Notes: generated by a model from the sequence alone, not told the origin. Counted from the first letter of the stretch, positions 35,464 to 49,079 are shown. The stretch is DNA of 64,000 nt from Aspidapion aeneum (GCA_963576565.1 OY755046.1:49904786-49968785); one strand, 5' to 3'. Numbers and translations: made by a program.

Positions 35464-35949
35464 AATAAATTGGTTAAAAAAAAGTTTTGTCACAAGTTTT
35501 TATAAAATGCACTAAAAATTAAAAAATAAGTTTCTAACATTCTAATATTATCATAATAATAAAAGCGATGACCGACTGATGGAAATCTTGACGATGTTAG
35601 CACGATAAGATATCCGTATCAATTAAATATCACTATTTGCAAGAATCAATCTAGCAGAAAAATGCAGAGGTACCAAACCCACCCAACCCGACCTAAGATA
35701 CCCCAGCATTTCTCTGGCATAGGTATTTCAATGGCATAACATTGCGGCACATCAAATATATCTTTGATGACCTGCTATGTTGAATATTCTTTAAGTGTTT
35801 AGATCACAACTTTAGATTAACTTATGCTTTGATTCGCGGCCATCGCTTTTATTAATATGATAATATTAGAATGTTAGAAAATTATTTTTTAATTTTTAGT
35901 GCATTTTATAAAAGCTTGTGACTTAAAAATTTTTTTTTACCAATTTATT
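35464..35949. mobile_element. 486-bp inverted-repeat element
   Basis: AATAAATTGG at the left and CCAATTTATT at the right begin arms of about 110 bp. The arms match through TATAAAATGCACTAAAAATT and CTAACATTCTAATATTATCA to AAAGCGATG. The interior is non-coding. A target duplication was not identified. Confidence 0.75.
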
Positions 35950-36061
35950 TTCTACTCTTTAGTCTCAGCTATCTACTCTATTAAATGAAAATATTTGTTC
36001 AATAACAGAACAGAAGAGTTTATTCTAGATTATAATGAAATCGCTGATCGTGAGTTGTTTG

Positions 36062-36950
36062 GAAACTCATTTTTCTATTGGGGGAAGGAGAGGGTGGGGG
36101 TAGAGGTAGAAATATATTTTTTGTTTGGGCTGTATTGCCATCGGACCTTTATGCATATACCAAATTTTATAAAAGTTATTTGAAGCGAAGTGTGTCAAAA
36201 ACGCATTTTTTATGGAAGGGGGTGAAGGGTAGGGGTGGGAGGACATTTTCATTATTGTTGTATTGTCATCGGACCACTATATTTATGCCAAAAACGCATT
36301 TTTCTATAGATGGTGGTGGGGGTAGGAGTGGTAGGATTTTTTTTTTCAATTATGTATTGTCATCGGACCACTATATGTATACCAAATTTCATCCAAATCG
36401 GATAATGGGAAGGGTGTCAAGAACGCATTTTCTATGAAAGGTGGTGAAGGTATGGGTGGGAGGATATTTTGTCATTATTGTTGTATTGTCATCGGACCAC
36501 TATGTGAACACCAAATTTCATCCAAATCGGATAATGGGAAGTGTGTCAAAAACTCATTTTTCTATGAAAGAGGGTGGAGGTAGGGGTGAAAGGATATTTA
36601 TTTCTTAATATTGTATTGTCATCGGATCACTATATGTATACCAAATTTCATCCAAGTCGGATAACGGGATGTGTGTCAAAAACAAATTTTTCTATGGAAG
36701 GGGGTGGGGGTAGGGGTGGGAGGATATTTTTTTCTTATTGTTGTATTATCGTCGGACCACTATCTGTATACCAAATTTTATCCAAATCGTATAACGGGAA
36801 GTGTGTCAAAAACACATTTTTCTATAGAAGGGTTGGGGGTAGGGGTGGGAGGATATTTTTTTCTTAGTGTTGTATTGTCATGGGACCACTATGTGCGTAC
36901 CAAATTTCATCCAAATCAGATAATGGGAAGTGTGTCAAAAACCCTTCACA
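36062..36950. repeat. Tandem array, about 130-bp period, about 7 units
   Basis: Each unit contains a GTGTGTCAAAAACGCATTTT start, a TCTATGGAAGGGGGTGGG block, TATTGTCATCGGACCACTAT and CCAAATTTCATCCAAATCGG. Unit starts recur near 36188, 36290, 36412, 36541, 36671, 36799 and 36932. The later units are closest to each other. Frames through it on either strand are repeat translations. Confidence 0.9.
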
Positions 36951-36984
36951 AGATTTGATAGTTAGTTAGACACAACATCTGAAG

Positions 36985-38580
36985 TTAAATAAAAGCTTGT
37001 AAAAAAGCTGTTGGCTACCAAGATAATAGAAATAACAATAAGATGTGGTGGAAGGAGGAAATACACGAAATGGTCAAGGAGAAAAAACGCACATACTTAA
37101 GGAGATTTCTGCACAATGAAACTTCATTTCTACGGTTACGGTAAAAAACCCAACAAAAAAAAGTAAACATTCAGACCACCAAACCAGACCAATGGACAGA
37201 GCACACAAGGGACTGCTGCAGGAAACGAAACTCGAATATCTATCAGCCTCTCCGAGAACAACATAGAAGTACATGGAGAGGAAGTAATCATCGAAACAGA
37301 AATGACAAAAAATAGTATTAAAAAGCTTAAATTCAGAAAAGCTAGCGGACCTAGAGGAATATACGCTGAAATGCTCAATTATGGATCAGAGGATCTAATA
37401 TAAAATATCACATTTATTATCAATAAATGCGTAAACGGACATCTAGTACCTGATGATTGGAAAATTGCATTTATATCGTCAATACAGAAAAAAAGGAAAC
37501 AAGCTGGATTGCAATAATTACAGAGGAATTTTAGTAACCAGTACTCTAAGTAGATTGTACGGTAGGATTCTTAGAGATCTAATAGAGAGATTTTCATGAA
37601 CAAGAAGAAGAAGAGCAAAGTGGATTTCGTGCAGACAGACCATATAGTGATAATGCTTTTGTCTTAAACAAGTAATTGAGAAAAGGAGCGCCAGATATAT
37701 AGAGACTGATGTTACCTTTGTGGACCTACAAGAAGCGTATGATAGCGTTCCAGTAGAAAAATTATGGACAGTCTTAGAGCAATCTAATATCAATCATACA
37801 TACATAAAAGCGATAACAGAACTATACAAAGGGTCCCTCCAACTTTTTTAAAAATATATATTGCAGTAGCTCTAAAAAACTGGAAAAGTAAAGTACACGG
37901 TATACACACTACAGATTGCTGACGACCAAGTAATTGTAGCTAATGATAAAGAAAAGTGGGGGTTAACAGTGAACGTGGACACCGTACTTAAGTATTGGAA
38001 ACGAATGCAGTGAGTATGTATACTTCGGTGTCATATTTGATAAAACAGGAACAAACTGTAAAAAACTGGAAATAATAATAGTAAAAGCAGAAAAGGTTAT
38101 TGGATGTCTTAAAAGTATTTTATGGAGCAGAGAGATAAAGAAGTAAGTAAAATTTAACATATATGATGAAAACCACGCTGTTGTTTGGAGTAAAGACTTG
38201 TCGAGTAACAGAAAAATGAATAACGAAAATGGATGCAATAAGAAGATTAATGAGAATATCTAGATGAGATGAAGAAATGAGATCATAAAAGAAAGAATGG
38301 GAATCGAGGGAACGATAATGGATGACATTCCTAAAAAACAACTGATATGGTACGGCCATGTATAACGGATGAGCGACGAAAGACTATCAAAGCAGGTCCT
38401 AAAATGGCAATAGAGAGCAGAAAAAGAGGGCGTCCTTAACTAGAATCGCAACAGTCAATCTAAATATCAATGAGTCAAAAAAACCTGACAGAAGATGATT
38501 GTCAGAATCGTAGGAGCTGGAAAATGGGCGTCGGACAGCGTAGAAAAACGTTCTAAACCGACATAGTAGTATATACCTGT
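36985..38580 (+). pseudogene. LINE fragment, copy 4 (extends furthest 5')
   Basis: This decayed plus-strand copy of the (TAG)n-tailed LINE preserves the segment between endonuclease and RT (KMWWKEEIHEMVKEKKR-like near 37040) and the palm region near 37650-37800 (VDLQEAYDSV). It also keeps YFGVIFDKTGTNCKKLE near 38020-38070 and the 3' end with CCGACATAGTAGTA at 38567-38580. Deletions remove the FADD area. It is inactive. Confidence 0.78.
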
Positions 38581-40482
38581 ACGTTTAGGAAAAACTTCAA
38601 ATAATAATAATATTTTCGTATATAACCTGTATTTGCATGGAATAATTGGAATATGCAAAAAAATATTCTTTTCTGACTATCGGGCTACATGGGTTCTCTG
38701 GGTACGTTCGGTACTTAATTCCGATCAATCCGACTGCTCTAACCCCGTTTGGTAGTTCCGAGCAGAGGTAGGGGAGGTAAATCTGAATCGTTCGGTAAAT
38801 GAATCCAGATTGATCGCATTCAAATCTGCGTGCTCCAATTTTCAGACGGATTTTTCAGATTAATCTGTTTGTTTGAGTTTTATGTTTATTCATTTTTTTG
38901 TGTTTATCTTAAAAAGCTGCAGTTTTCAGTGAAGAATTTGAAACTATTTGAACCAGAACGTGGAAAAACCTATAGCATACAGGTATCTGACTTGAACCAG
39001 AACGTGGAAAAACCTATAGCATACAGGTATCTGACGAGAACTATGCTGAAGTTGTAGGTCATAACAGTAAGTATCTCTATCTGTCCGTTTCGTAAAACAA
39101 TTTGCTCTGACCAATCTGCAATCAGCCGATCAAAAATCCGTCGGCTCTGTGATTTGATCGGATGCAAATACTGAACCTACCTTATGTGAATAAATTCTTA
39201 AAATGGACGATAATGAATTATATAGATACATCTTATACAGTCAGGGGCCAATGAAATGCAGAAATCAAGTGAGATCGCATCAGCACTTTAATTCGTGATT
39301 CGAGTAAATTTTCACTTTTACTCGACTTAAAGTCTTTCTAACCTTACTTTAATATGCGTCCACCATGTAAACCTTTCCCCATTTTTGAACGAGTAGTTGT
39401 TTTCACTCATTGTTAGCATTTATACACTGATAAGAGATCAATGGCTAAAACCCCATCATTACAAGGCCTGTTAATCGGCCTCCCCACAATAGAGTTAAAA
39501 GAACATAAAAACAGTATCTCGAGATCTAAACGAGACGAAATGAGACTAATCGAGCCAATTAGCCAAATGATAATTACCTATCTTGCTTTGTTGAAGATTG
39601 TTATTTGTTTTCTTTATTTTGGTTTGAGGTGCGTTGTTAAACCTTTTAAATATTTAAGCTGTAACAGATAAGATTATGGTAGGGACACAAATTTAAATAG
39701 CAGGTAGTTTTCTAAAGAAGTGCAAAATATTTAAACAAGCATTCTTTAAGAACAAGAAGAAATAAAGAACGGAAATTTTATTAATTTTAGTTACCCTATA
39801 ATAATAAATACCGCGTGAACAATTCCACATCTAGGGGGCTTAATTTCCATAAGAGGATACAAAACAGATAGAGTATAGCATGTATTAATAAGAGACCGCA
39901 ATACGACCGGTTCCTGTCGAAAGCGTTTCAGCGTTGCCAAATGTAACCTTGATAAATAACTACAGACTCAAGTGTTCGCATTTTATTAAATGTGAGTTTT
40001 AGGTCCTCAAACACCGAATTGGTGAACAAAATAAATATGCTGTTTGAATACACACGATAAATCAAGAACACCCCAAACGATTTGAACCCGATATGATACA
40101 AAAGTATTTTTTTGGCATTTGATTTTGGTTAAAAAGAAAGGGTTAAAAGTATTATTTAACCAATTTTACCTTAAAACTATTAGTTATGCATAACTTTACT
40201 TGTATCGATTTTTGTTGCATTTTTTTTTAGTTTAAAACATTTTTGCCTGCCACAAAAAAGTGCGCCTGCGAGCATATAAAATATTATTCCTCCAATATTT
40301 TCTAAAAATTTTGTCTCCGACGCATTTATTCAAGAAATGTCTGCTCCGTTTTTTAAATTTTCAATTGTGGATTAAGAGGAACTACTACTCAAAATTTTGA
40401 TTTTTGTCTAGAAAAAGTACAGAATCAGGATCTACTTTTAATGCTTTATACCACCTCTGCCAGCCCCTAGGGTCTCGCCCCC
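38581..40482. other. Gene-free stretch with a 44-bp tandem duplication
   Basis: Two adjacent copies of a 44-bp unit (GAACCAGAACGTGGAAAAAC, then a CATACAGGTATCTGA tail) occupy about 38950-39037. Nothing else was recognised; open frames here have no known domain. Confidence 0.45.
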
Positions 40483-40634
40483 CAGCGGCGGATCTAAAAA
40501 CTTTATTTTGGTGGGGGGGATATTATAATAAATATTGCATAACACTATTTTGCATATTGACCAGAAGGTGTATTGTGTGTGTAAAGATTAAATATAGATT
40601 GAGAATTAGGGGGGTACTAGTAGATCCGCGCCTG
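40483..40634. mobile_element. hAT-like MITE
   Basis: CAGCGGCGGATCTA at the left and TAGATCCGCGCCTG at the right are near-perfect inverted ends of hAT type (CAG..CTG). Both sides abut GCCCCC, a partial target duplication. The element is 152 bp and non-coding. Confidence 0.65.
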
Positions 40635-42700
40635 GCCCCCTAATGCGTCCCCTACCCACGCTGCGTCACTGTAGACCACCACAACCTTTTTTAATGTAGC
40701 TTACCTGTAGATTGATAAGTTATCTTTCAACAAAAGTTGACTTTAGTGAATGTGAAACGAAAATAATGTAATGCAAAAGTAAATTATTTACTTTTAGGAA
40801 CAAGCAGAATTTTAATGTATTATTCTGGTTTTGTATCGCCTCGTTTATCACTTACATAAAGCTTTGGCGAATTGAGTCGCGGCTTATACTGATATTTTTG
40901 CTAAACCGGCAAGGTTGGTTTTACTTATTTCTCTTCTCCCATGCAATCCTACCCCTAGATAGAAGGCTGGCCACGCGCTATAGTAAATTTCGATGTACTC
41001 TACACCATAATGAGGAAACCCGTTTCAAAATTACAAGTCTTCGCAACATATAAATAGTTAAAAAATCAATACTAGTAAATTGAAGCAAAATAGCAACAAA
41101 TTGAATATTAAATGTACTAAACAACGCTTGCTAACTTTTAAACAACAACAAATGTTGTCGATTTTGATCAAAATTAGATAAATTTTCCCAGCAAGCTCCC
41201 GCTGTTGATGTATTGTCACATCTTAAACAAATACACAAACAATAAACACAAATTCATTAATTCTAAACAAAAGTTGGACAGAATTAAGAAATAGTGAGAC
41301 CTCATACTGGGTTTGCCAAAGTAATTCTTAAAAGCCAAAGTTGTACCCCCGTGTACTACCGTGTGCAGTTTTAGCGTTAATTGCAAAGGTAAGCTTGTCC
41401 GATCATAAGTGGTAATTACCGTTATCAGTATAGTGAGGTAAATAAAATATATTTGCTTTCCATTTTAATAGTTATTTACCTAACAAATGCGGAAAGTGAT
41501 ACTTTACCGCACGCGACGGCAGTTGGCCGAACGACGCGGAGCAGAGTTCGGTCAAGCCGTCAAGGGTGATAAAGACACTTTCCGCATGTGTTTGGTTTAT
41601 ATTTTACCTATGAGTACCTTTTTTTTCAAAAACTTGAATGTAATTTATAAATAAACATGTCAAATTAGATGGAATTGAAATGTAAACAAATATTGAAGCT
41701 GTCTTATTGATGCGTTGCTAAGGTTTCTAAGTGGTGCGCGTGCGGTAAAGTAATTACTTTACCGGATGCGAGTAGGTAAACAAATTTTATGTATTTTACA
41801 AAATGTATTACCCACAAAGAAGAAAAAATAACAACTCTTTTAACAAAACAAGTAGAGCGATAAAACATTCGTGTCGTCATTTCCGTTATAATAAGCATCA
41901 ATAGACCCACTAGTGGTCGCAGTGGAAGGGCTGTAGTGCCCACTCACATATGAATCATCAATCCGTTATAATCATTGTTATCAAAGCCTCTTTATAAATT
42001 TTATAAGGAAGGCCTTTAATAGATTCTATTGGATACAGAGCCCCGCCCCGTTTCGCCCCTAACAGTAAGTCACGCAGCTGCGACAGCATTGTTCGACCCT
42101 TGATTCTTTAAGCCGAGTCCTCATTACCGAGCCACGAGCTTCGAGCTTCGAACAACGAACAGATATTCGCTAGTGTGGAAGTAAAATAGTCATGATCGTG
42201 AGCAAGCAACAAGCCGATCGTAGTGAGCCGAGAGACGGCGGCCTTCAATGGGATCACAAAGGGATTCCCTTCAAATCAAAGTAAATACAATGAACGGTGA
42301 ACAGGTATTGGTTTTAATTGAAAATCACAAGAATAGACCTGTCATATGGGATCGAAAAAATAAAGACTATTTAAAAAACATTTAAAAGAAGATGCGTGGG
42401 TAAAAATTGGTCCTGTAATAGGCGTGTGATGTGATAAATCTAGGAACAAAAGTATCACTTTTAACGCTGCACCAAAAAGTTTGTAGCCCGACCGGATGGA
42501 GGACAAGACCTCACTGCCAAAGTTTATATGTTACTAGCCTAAAACAAAATGGCTTTGCCAGTTAGCCCGACTCGCACGAGCGGCACCGTAAAAAAAATTG
42601 CCTTAACCAGACAGATTAACCCATAGAACATGTTAGCATCCAAAATTAAATTAGTGTTTAGTATAGTAGTTTTATTTTTCTTGGACAAATAAAATTGCCT
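40635..42700. repeat. Dispersed repeat block with hairpins
   Basis: Segments from about 41393 to 41990 (GTCAGTATAGTGAGGTAAATA, then AACAAAACAAGTAGAGCG) recur at about 44190-44410 in the same orientation, as scattered blocks. Inside, a foldback of about 115 bp lies at 41483-41600 (ATGCGGAAAGTG facing CACTTTCCGCAT). A perfect 20-bp palindrome lies at 41744-41763 (GGTAAAGTAA and its inverse). No gene is seen. Confidence 0.6.
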
Positions 42701-43862
42701 TCAATATTGCTCTTCCAGATCAGACTCAGGCTTAATTGTTCTTAAAATTGAAGCGGCATTACCCCTTTGAATTGCGAGGCCTATCCGTTGGGAGATGAAG
42801 CTACGAACTTTTTGATGTTTAATTTTTTTACTGATGTCATTAATCAAGTTCTTAGTTTGCTCTCCCCACGAGCCCAATGTCTCAACAATAAAGGGTACAA
42901 ATTAGAAACGATCTTCTAATTCTTCATATTTCTCCCTCTTTTGAACTTCTCCAAGGTAAGCTGCTTCCCCAGATTTTACTGAAGTTTTGATTATGTAGGA
43001 ATCTGCAACGGTGTCCCTGCATTAAGCATCCCACATTAAAGCCTCACCCCTCTTCCATGGCACCAAAGTCATCCCGTCCGCCGACTTACCGTCGCCACGA
43101 CAAATACCTGGAGGCTCCAGTACTGTAGGAAAATCTGCAGAACCAAGAGACCTCTTAATAATATCATTAATCAGCCTGTGTCTAGCTAAACGACCTGCAC
43201 TCTTTAAGCAGCATAAGCCATGATGGCCGTAGATGTCAACTATTTTGCCACAAGTGCAGACGTGTTGCTCACACACACGCTGACCTAGTCTTAGAGCGGC
43301 AGATAAGCGGAAGGACGAGTTGTCTAAAAGGTTACTCAAAGAAGATGAAGGTAAAGCATGAAGCCAAAAAGAGCTTCGGGTTCCTGTAAAGCTAGAAGTC
43401 TAGCCTTGTCTTTTAAAGATGTTTGAGTATCCAAAATTGTATTTAAATATGTTTGAGAAAGTTTTATATCAAAATCTTTTTGTGAAGTTAAATTAGATGG
43501 ATCTGAAATATTGGTTATTGATTTAAAAAAGAAGAGTGCTTCTTCGTGTGCTTTATCATTAATCTTCAAAATATATTTTGGTAAAAAAGATGGAAGAAGA
43601 TTTGAAACGTCATTTGTTGACCCAAGAAAGGCAGAAAAGCAGAAGGTTGAAAAATCTCTTATCCCAAGCCCACCTAATTTAATTGGCAAGGAAGATTGAA
43701 TTCAAGCTATTTCATTAAATTTACAATTGATTATGGTTTCTAAGGATTGTCTTAATAAAAGATCAAAATTTTTAAGAATAGGAGTTAGTTTGATGCTGAA
43801 GTTGCTATTTATTGTTAATATTTGTGTAAGACTAGCCCAAATGTCATACTCTGTTATCATAA
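42701..43862 (-). pseudogene. Retroelement RT C-terminus with Zn and nuclease-like motifs, broken
   Basis: Minus-strand frames read LPIKLGGLGIRD (RT thumb side), then FRLSAALRLGQRVC, a CTCG...GHHGLCC zinc-binding pattern and GRLARHRLINDIIKR. Next come ICRGDGKSADGMTLVPW, resembling the PD-D/E-x-K type active site of restriction-like endonucleases, and after two in-frame TAA stops FVPFIVETLGSWGEQ and RGNAASILRT. The frame breaks are a TGA near 43691, a shift near 43336-43340 and TAA at 43022-43024 and 42902-42904. The parent element type is not certain; an endonuclease-bearing reverse transcriptase is the best reading. Confidence 0.7.
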
Positions 43863-45971
43863 CCGGTTAGAGGTTTGCATCCACTAAAATAAAAAACTTA
43901 ATATATCATACGAACTTCAACATTATTTTGCCCTATAAATCTAGTTTAATGTTTATATAAAAGTATGTCTCGCCGTTTGTTAAAAACAAATACTATTCTT
44001 AATTATTTTTGATAAAATAACATTTTATACGCGTACCCTGGTAGAGCGTCATTACCGGTATCGGTTTGTAATTCCTAAATATCTACCGCTAAAGGCGCCT
44101 TAAGCGAGCGCGCACGGATTGTTCGTATTCCTTCAACATCTCTCAATACAGAGATCGCAACACCCAAGTAAAGACACATCTGTTAAGTGCTTGTCCGATT
44201 ATAAATAGTAACTACTGTTGTCAGTATAGTGAGGTAAATAAAATATATTTATTTTTCATTTTAAACATATTTTATGTATTTTACAAAATGTATTACCCAG
44301 AAAGAAAAAAAAGGTAAAAACTCTTTTAACAAAACAAGTAGAGCGATAAAACATACGTGTCATAATTTCCGTTATCATCATCATTATCAAGGCCTCTTTA
44401 TAGGGTTTATAAAGAGGTAAATATTTAATTTAAAGTAATATACACCTATACGAGATGCCATTATGAGCGTTTAAAGTAAATTTTTTTTAAATCCTTAGAC
44501 ACGTTATTTTTATTTTCTTAAGATATTTATATCTATCGACCCCTAGTTGGAGTAGCTTGCACCCTTTGACTTTAGATAGGCATATACCTTGTTTAAAAGA
44601 GTTTTTTTAATTCCTTTACAGTATTGATATGATTTCAAAAATTAATAGATTAGTTTTTGAGAAATTTGCAATTTAACAAAAAATAAGGAACGACAGCTTA
44701 CCATTTTCTTACAAGTTAACTATTTCAAATAGATTTAGCTAATTTATAAAAAAAAAATTTTCTTTAAAAAATTTATTTGTAAAGATGTAAGTACACTTTT
44801 TCAAGAACTGTTAAAAGAGGTATGTTTGTCTCAAATTCAGTGGATTCTTTGCTTTAATTTAAGGTTTCGATATCGTGCTTCGAGCCTTGAGCAATGCGGC
44901 TTTGCAAATGGTACTAGCGTCCATACTAGCGAATAAATCCCGATCGTTGCGCGCAGCTCGAGGTTCGTCTTTAAAAACCGACGCGAGATGATGCAAACCA
45001 TCCCCGATTTCGGCGACTTTTGGTAGGAATAATAGAGGCCACTTTAAAAGGCGAGGTCAAGAAAAAAGAAAAGTACGGGTATCTTTGGATACACCTATAT
45101 TTCGGATTATTTTCTCGCACTTCAATAGGAGAAGCTTTTAAGAATTACTTTGGGACAGGCGGTAGATAAATTTCTGTTTAAGATTTACTCTGCTGTATTA
45201 TTTTATTGACAGAATTTGATATTCGGGCAGAATTAAAATTTGATGATTAGAACTTCGTTTGCATAAATTTTAAGTAAATTGATTTGGGCTTTTAAAATAA
45301 CATTATCGCGGTAGATTATTGTAACAACATTTATGTTAATTTTTTAATGGTTATTAAATTTTCACTAATATTAGAGAATTAAAGTTATTTTGTACTTCGT
45401 ATTTCTATAACTTATAGTTAAAGGTTTATTACGATGTTTTGGTTAGTTGCTATAAACGTCAATTTTGTTGTGCTTATTAAGGAAAAGCCTTCATCACAAA
45501 AGACTGGCATTCCGGTCATACCAAACTAAGGTCCATTTTCTTAGCCCGAAATGTATTGAATTTTTTTTTAAAAGGTCTTATCATGGACCTCTAAACGAAT
45601 GGACTGGCCCTGTCCCATAAGCGCAATGCTGGTGGAGTGAATCCAGAGTGAGATTGAGCTTATCAGGGCAAAACATGGACAAAAACGCATTACATTGTAC
45701 GGGAAAGACCTATTTTTTTAATTAGTTCGAAGCTTGTAAATATATAGATATAAAAACGATTTTAATCAAAGTAAAAAAGTATATTTAATTGCTCTAGAAT
45801 CTGGAAAGTTAAAGTTTAATACGAATTTTCATTAAAAAAAAAATACATAAAATACATAAATCCGAATCCAGTCAGTCTTTTTTTTATTTAAAAATATAAC
45901 TTGGACACCACCTATAAGGTACCCACACAACATCAGAGGGTACTATAAATAATGTACAGGGTGACCAAGGA
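43863..45971. other. Gene-free stretch with dispersed repeat copy
   Basis: It contains the partial second copy (about 44190-44410) of the 41393-41990 repeat. No genes were recognised. Confidence 0.45.
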
Positions 45972-47421
45972 AAAGGATCAGGCACACCTCTTATGGGATT
46001 TCTGTAATCCGTCAAACTTCATGAAATTTTGGTATGTTGTAGATTGAACCTTTCTTATCAAAAGTTCTTATGGGCCGAACTCAAATTAATGACCAGTTTT
46101 TTAAATACAGGGTGTTAAAAGTGATAATGTCCAAGAAGCATAATAGCTCTTTAGACGGGTTTCCAAATATATACACAATGTTACTACTACATATATTTAC
46201 GCTTTAATTATTATTTTCAATTTGTATCTTTAAAACATTATCTACAGGGTGTTTAAGGAAATATTAGTCGAAAGTTTTAATGAGAAACAAGCTTTAGTAT
46301 ATTGTAGATTAAACCTTCCTCATCAGAAGTTCTCATGGGCCCAACTTAAATTATTGGCCAGTTTTTTAAATACAGGGTGTTGAAAGTAATAATGTCCAAG
46401 GAGGCATAATGGTTCTTTAGACAGGTTTTCCAAATATAAACGCAATGTTACTATTACATATATTTACGATTTATTTATTATTTTTAATCTATTCCTTTAA
46501 AACATTATCTACAGGATGTTTAAGGAAATATTAGTCAAATGTTTTAATGAGAAACAAGCTTTAGTATGTTGTAGATTAAACCTTGCTCATCAGAAATTCT
46601 CAGGGGCCCAACTAAAATTAGTTTTCAATTTTTGTTGAAAGGTATAACGTTCAAGAAGCATAATAGCTCTTTAGACAGGTTTTCCTAACATATACGCAAT
46701 GGTACTATCACATATAGAATATTTATTAGTTTTTTAATGATTCTTGACTTATTAAGTATATATAAGACCGTCACCTCTGGTATAATGTGGTGATAATTAG
46801 TTTAATATTGAAGCGTTTTGTACATCTCTGAGGTGCCGTGTAAAAAGCTATAATGCTTGTTTCTCATTAAAACTTTCGACTAATATTTACTTAAACACCC
46901 TGTAGATAATGTTTTAAAAGTACATATTGAAGATAATAAATAGTAACATTGCGTAAGTGTTTGGAAAACCCGTCTAAAGAGCTATAATGTTTCTTGGACG
47001 TTATCACTTTCAACACCCTGTATTTTAAAACTGGTCAATAATTTAAGTTGAGCCCACAAGAACTTTTGATAAGAAAGGTTCAATCTAAAACACACTAACG
47101 CTTGTTTCTCATTAACACTTTCGACTAATATTTACTTAAACACCCTGTAGATAATGTTTTAAAGATACAAATTAAAAATAATAATTAAAGCGTAAACATA
47201 TGTAATACTAACATTGTGTATATGTTTGGAAAACCCGTCTAAAGAGCTATTATGCTTCTTGGACATTATCACTTTCAACACCCAGTATTTCAAAAACTGG
47301 TCATTAATTTGAGTTGGGCCCATAAGAACTTTTGATAAGAAAGGTTCAGTCTACAACATACCAAAATTTTATGAAGTTTGACGGATTACAGAAATCCCAT
47401 AAGAGGTATGCCTGATCCTTT
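45972..47421. mobile_element. 1.45-kb foldback with tandem 265-bp units in its arms
   Basis: The ends AAAGGATCAGGCACACCTCT and AAGAGGTATGCCTGATCCTT are inverted. Each arm is made of tandem units of about 265 bp that include ATACAGGGTGTT, ATGTCCAAGAAGCATAATAG, TTTAAAACATTATCTACAGG and TTTTAATGAGAAACAAGC. There are about 2.6 forward units (46031-46730) and two inverted units (46850-47370). The middle, about 46730-46850, is unique. There is no coding capacity. Confidence 0.85.
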
Positions 47422-48275
47422 AATCTTTATTTTTGGAGGAAATTCAATTATTAGCTGTCAATATTCAGTGACTCTGGAAGAAGGGCCTTGGGCAAATTCC
47501 TGCTAAAACTGCGTATTATATAATGCGTATATCCAATAGCACGTGATACCATTTTAGGAAAGCACTTTTAGTTGCCGTTTGTTGAAAAATGATTAAAAAA
47601 TCTGGAAAAATGCCTAGTCCACCCTTAATTTACACCCGTTGTTTTTTTTTTTTAAGATAGAAACGCTGAGGATCTTTCATAACTTAAAAGTATTTTTTGC
47701 CAACGAAAAACTTGTTTTAAGACCTCCCTGAAAACTTTAATATTTCCCGAGCAGAAACGCCTTTTCTAAAAGGACGGATGTGGATTATTTTTGATGCGGA
47801 GTTTTCCTTCTTAAAGTTTTTAAAAAGTAAACTAAAAGGCTTTTGCGTCCAAGTCGCGGTCGCATAGCCATTACATGTTAAAGTTTTTTTTGTTTAAAAA
47901 GAAATAAAGTTACAAGATAGATAAGATATTAGCGTCTTTTATCAAAGATCTTTGAAGGCCTATATATCTCATACAAGGAAACTAGGCGTCTGAAATTTTT
48001 TCCAGTGGGTCAATCTAGATTCTGTGTTTGTGACAGATATCCCAATATCTGTCACATAAGATATCCCAATATCTGTCACATATGGGACTCTAGGCATTGG
48101 CGGTGCATGTTGAAAATCTTTGAAGGTGCAAACCCAAAAAAAATTGCGGCGCATGCCCAACTTTTTGGGCTAACGAGTGGGTCATTATAATGTCATAAAA
48201 TAGTTAAAAATTTAATTAAACCACTATAAAAACGTAGCAATAATCAATATTGCTGAGTATGCACAAATTTCATCT
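47422..48275. other. Gene-free stretch with a short perfect hairpin
   Basis: TGTGACAGAT at 48029 and ATCTGTCACA ending at 48056 form a 10-bp stem with an 8-base loop; half of it is repeated once more downstream. No gene is recognised. Confidence 0.5.
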
Positions 48276-48790
48276 ATAAAAGCCGATGCTAGACAATAGA
48301 CCGGCATCACTCTTACAAGTGATCAACCCAGTACACCAGTGAAATACGTGGTCCCTACTAACCCAGGACACCATTGAAATATGTGGTCCCTACTAAACAT
48401 AACCAAGTAAAACCCCACTATGGTGGTTACGCTTTATGGCCCATAAGGCCGACTCTCTACGGCCTATAAGGTCTATTCCTTATGGCCCCTAGGTCAACTC
48501 TCTCCAACCAGCATCCCATTATTTAATTTGGCATTCTATTCTTGTTAACCTATTTTATGTATATACAATACACGTATAAATGTGGATTCTTTATACTTAA
48601 TTTTCATATTCCCCTTAATCCCTCAGTCACAAGGGTACTAAATAACAAACCTTGTACATATATGGTAGAGATACCACTTGTAACAAATATAGTTGTGACA
48701 TATATGGTGGAGGCGCCGTGTGTCATATTTAATTGTGACATATATGGTGGAGGCGCCGTGTGTCATATTTAATTGTGACATATATGGATG
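48276..48790. repeat. Direct repeat, left copy (possible short LTR)
   Basis: It starts ATAAAAGCCGATGCTAG and is repeated 804 bp later at 49080. Inside are three units of about 23 bp at 48434-48503 (TTATGGCCCATAAGGCC and variants). Two copies of a unit of about 41 bp lie at 48691-48780 (TGTGACATATATGGTGGAGG and onward). The left copy is about 100 bp longer than the right. Confidence 0.8.
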
Positions 48791-49079
48791 GTGAAGAAGC
48801 TATAAAGAGTTAAAAAAGGGGCACAGTTGCCTAAATTGTTGATGATGATATTGAGTTATAAAAGGGCGCGCAGGGATATAAAGGTCCCAAATAAAAAGTT
48901 AAAGGGTACTTACTGAATTGCGAAAAAGAAAGATTAAGCTTTAATAATGATTTTAGTTTTTTTTAAAGATTTTTTTTAAACTGATCCTAAAAGCCTGTTA
49001 TTATTATTATTATAAATTATAATTTTATTTATCTAGTCCATTTTATCGTTTTAGCAAGATACAAAAGCAAACGGGCCAC

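Noticed and set aside
36067..36958. Glycine- and phenylalanine-rich frames in the 130-bp array
   Set aside because: Repeat translation; the frame is not kept across units.
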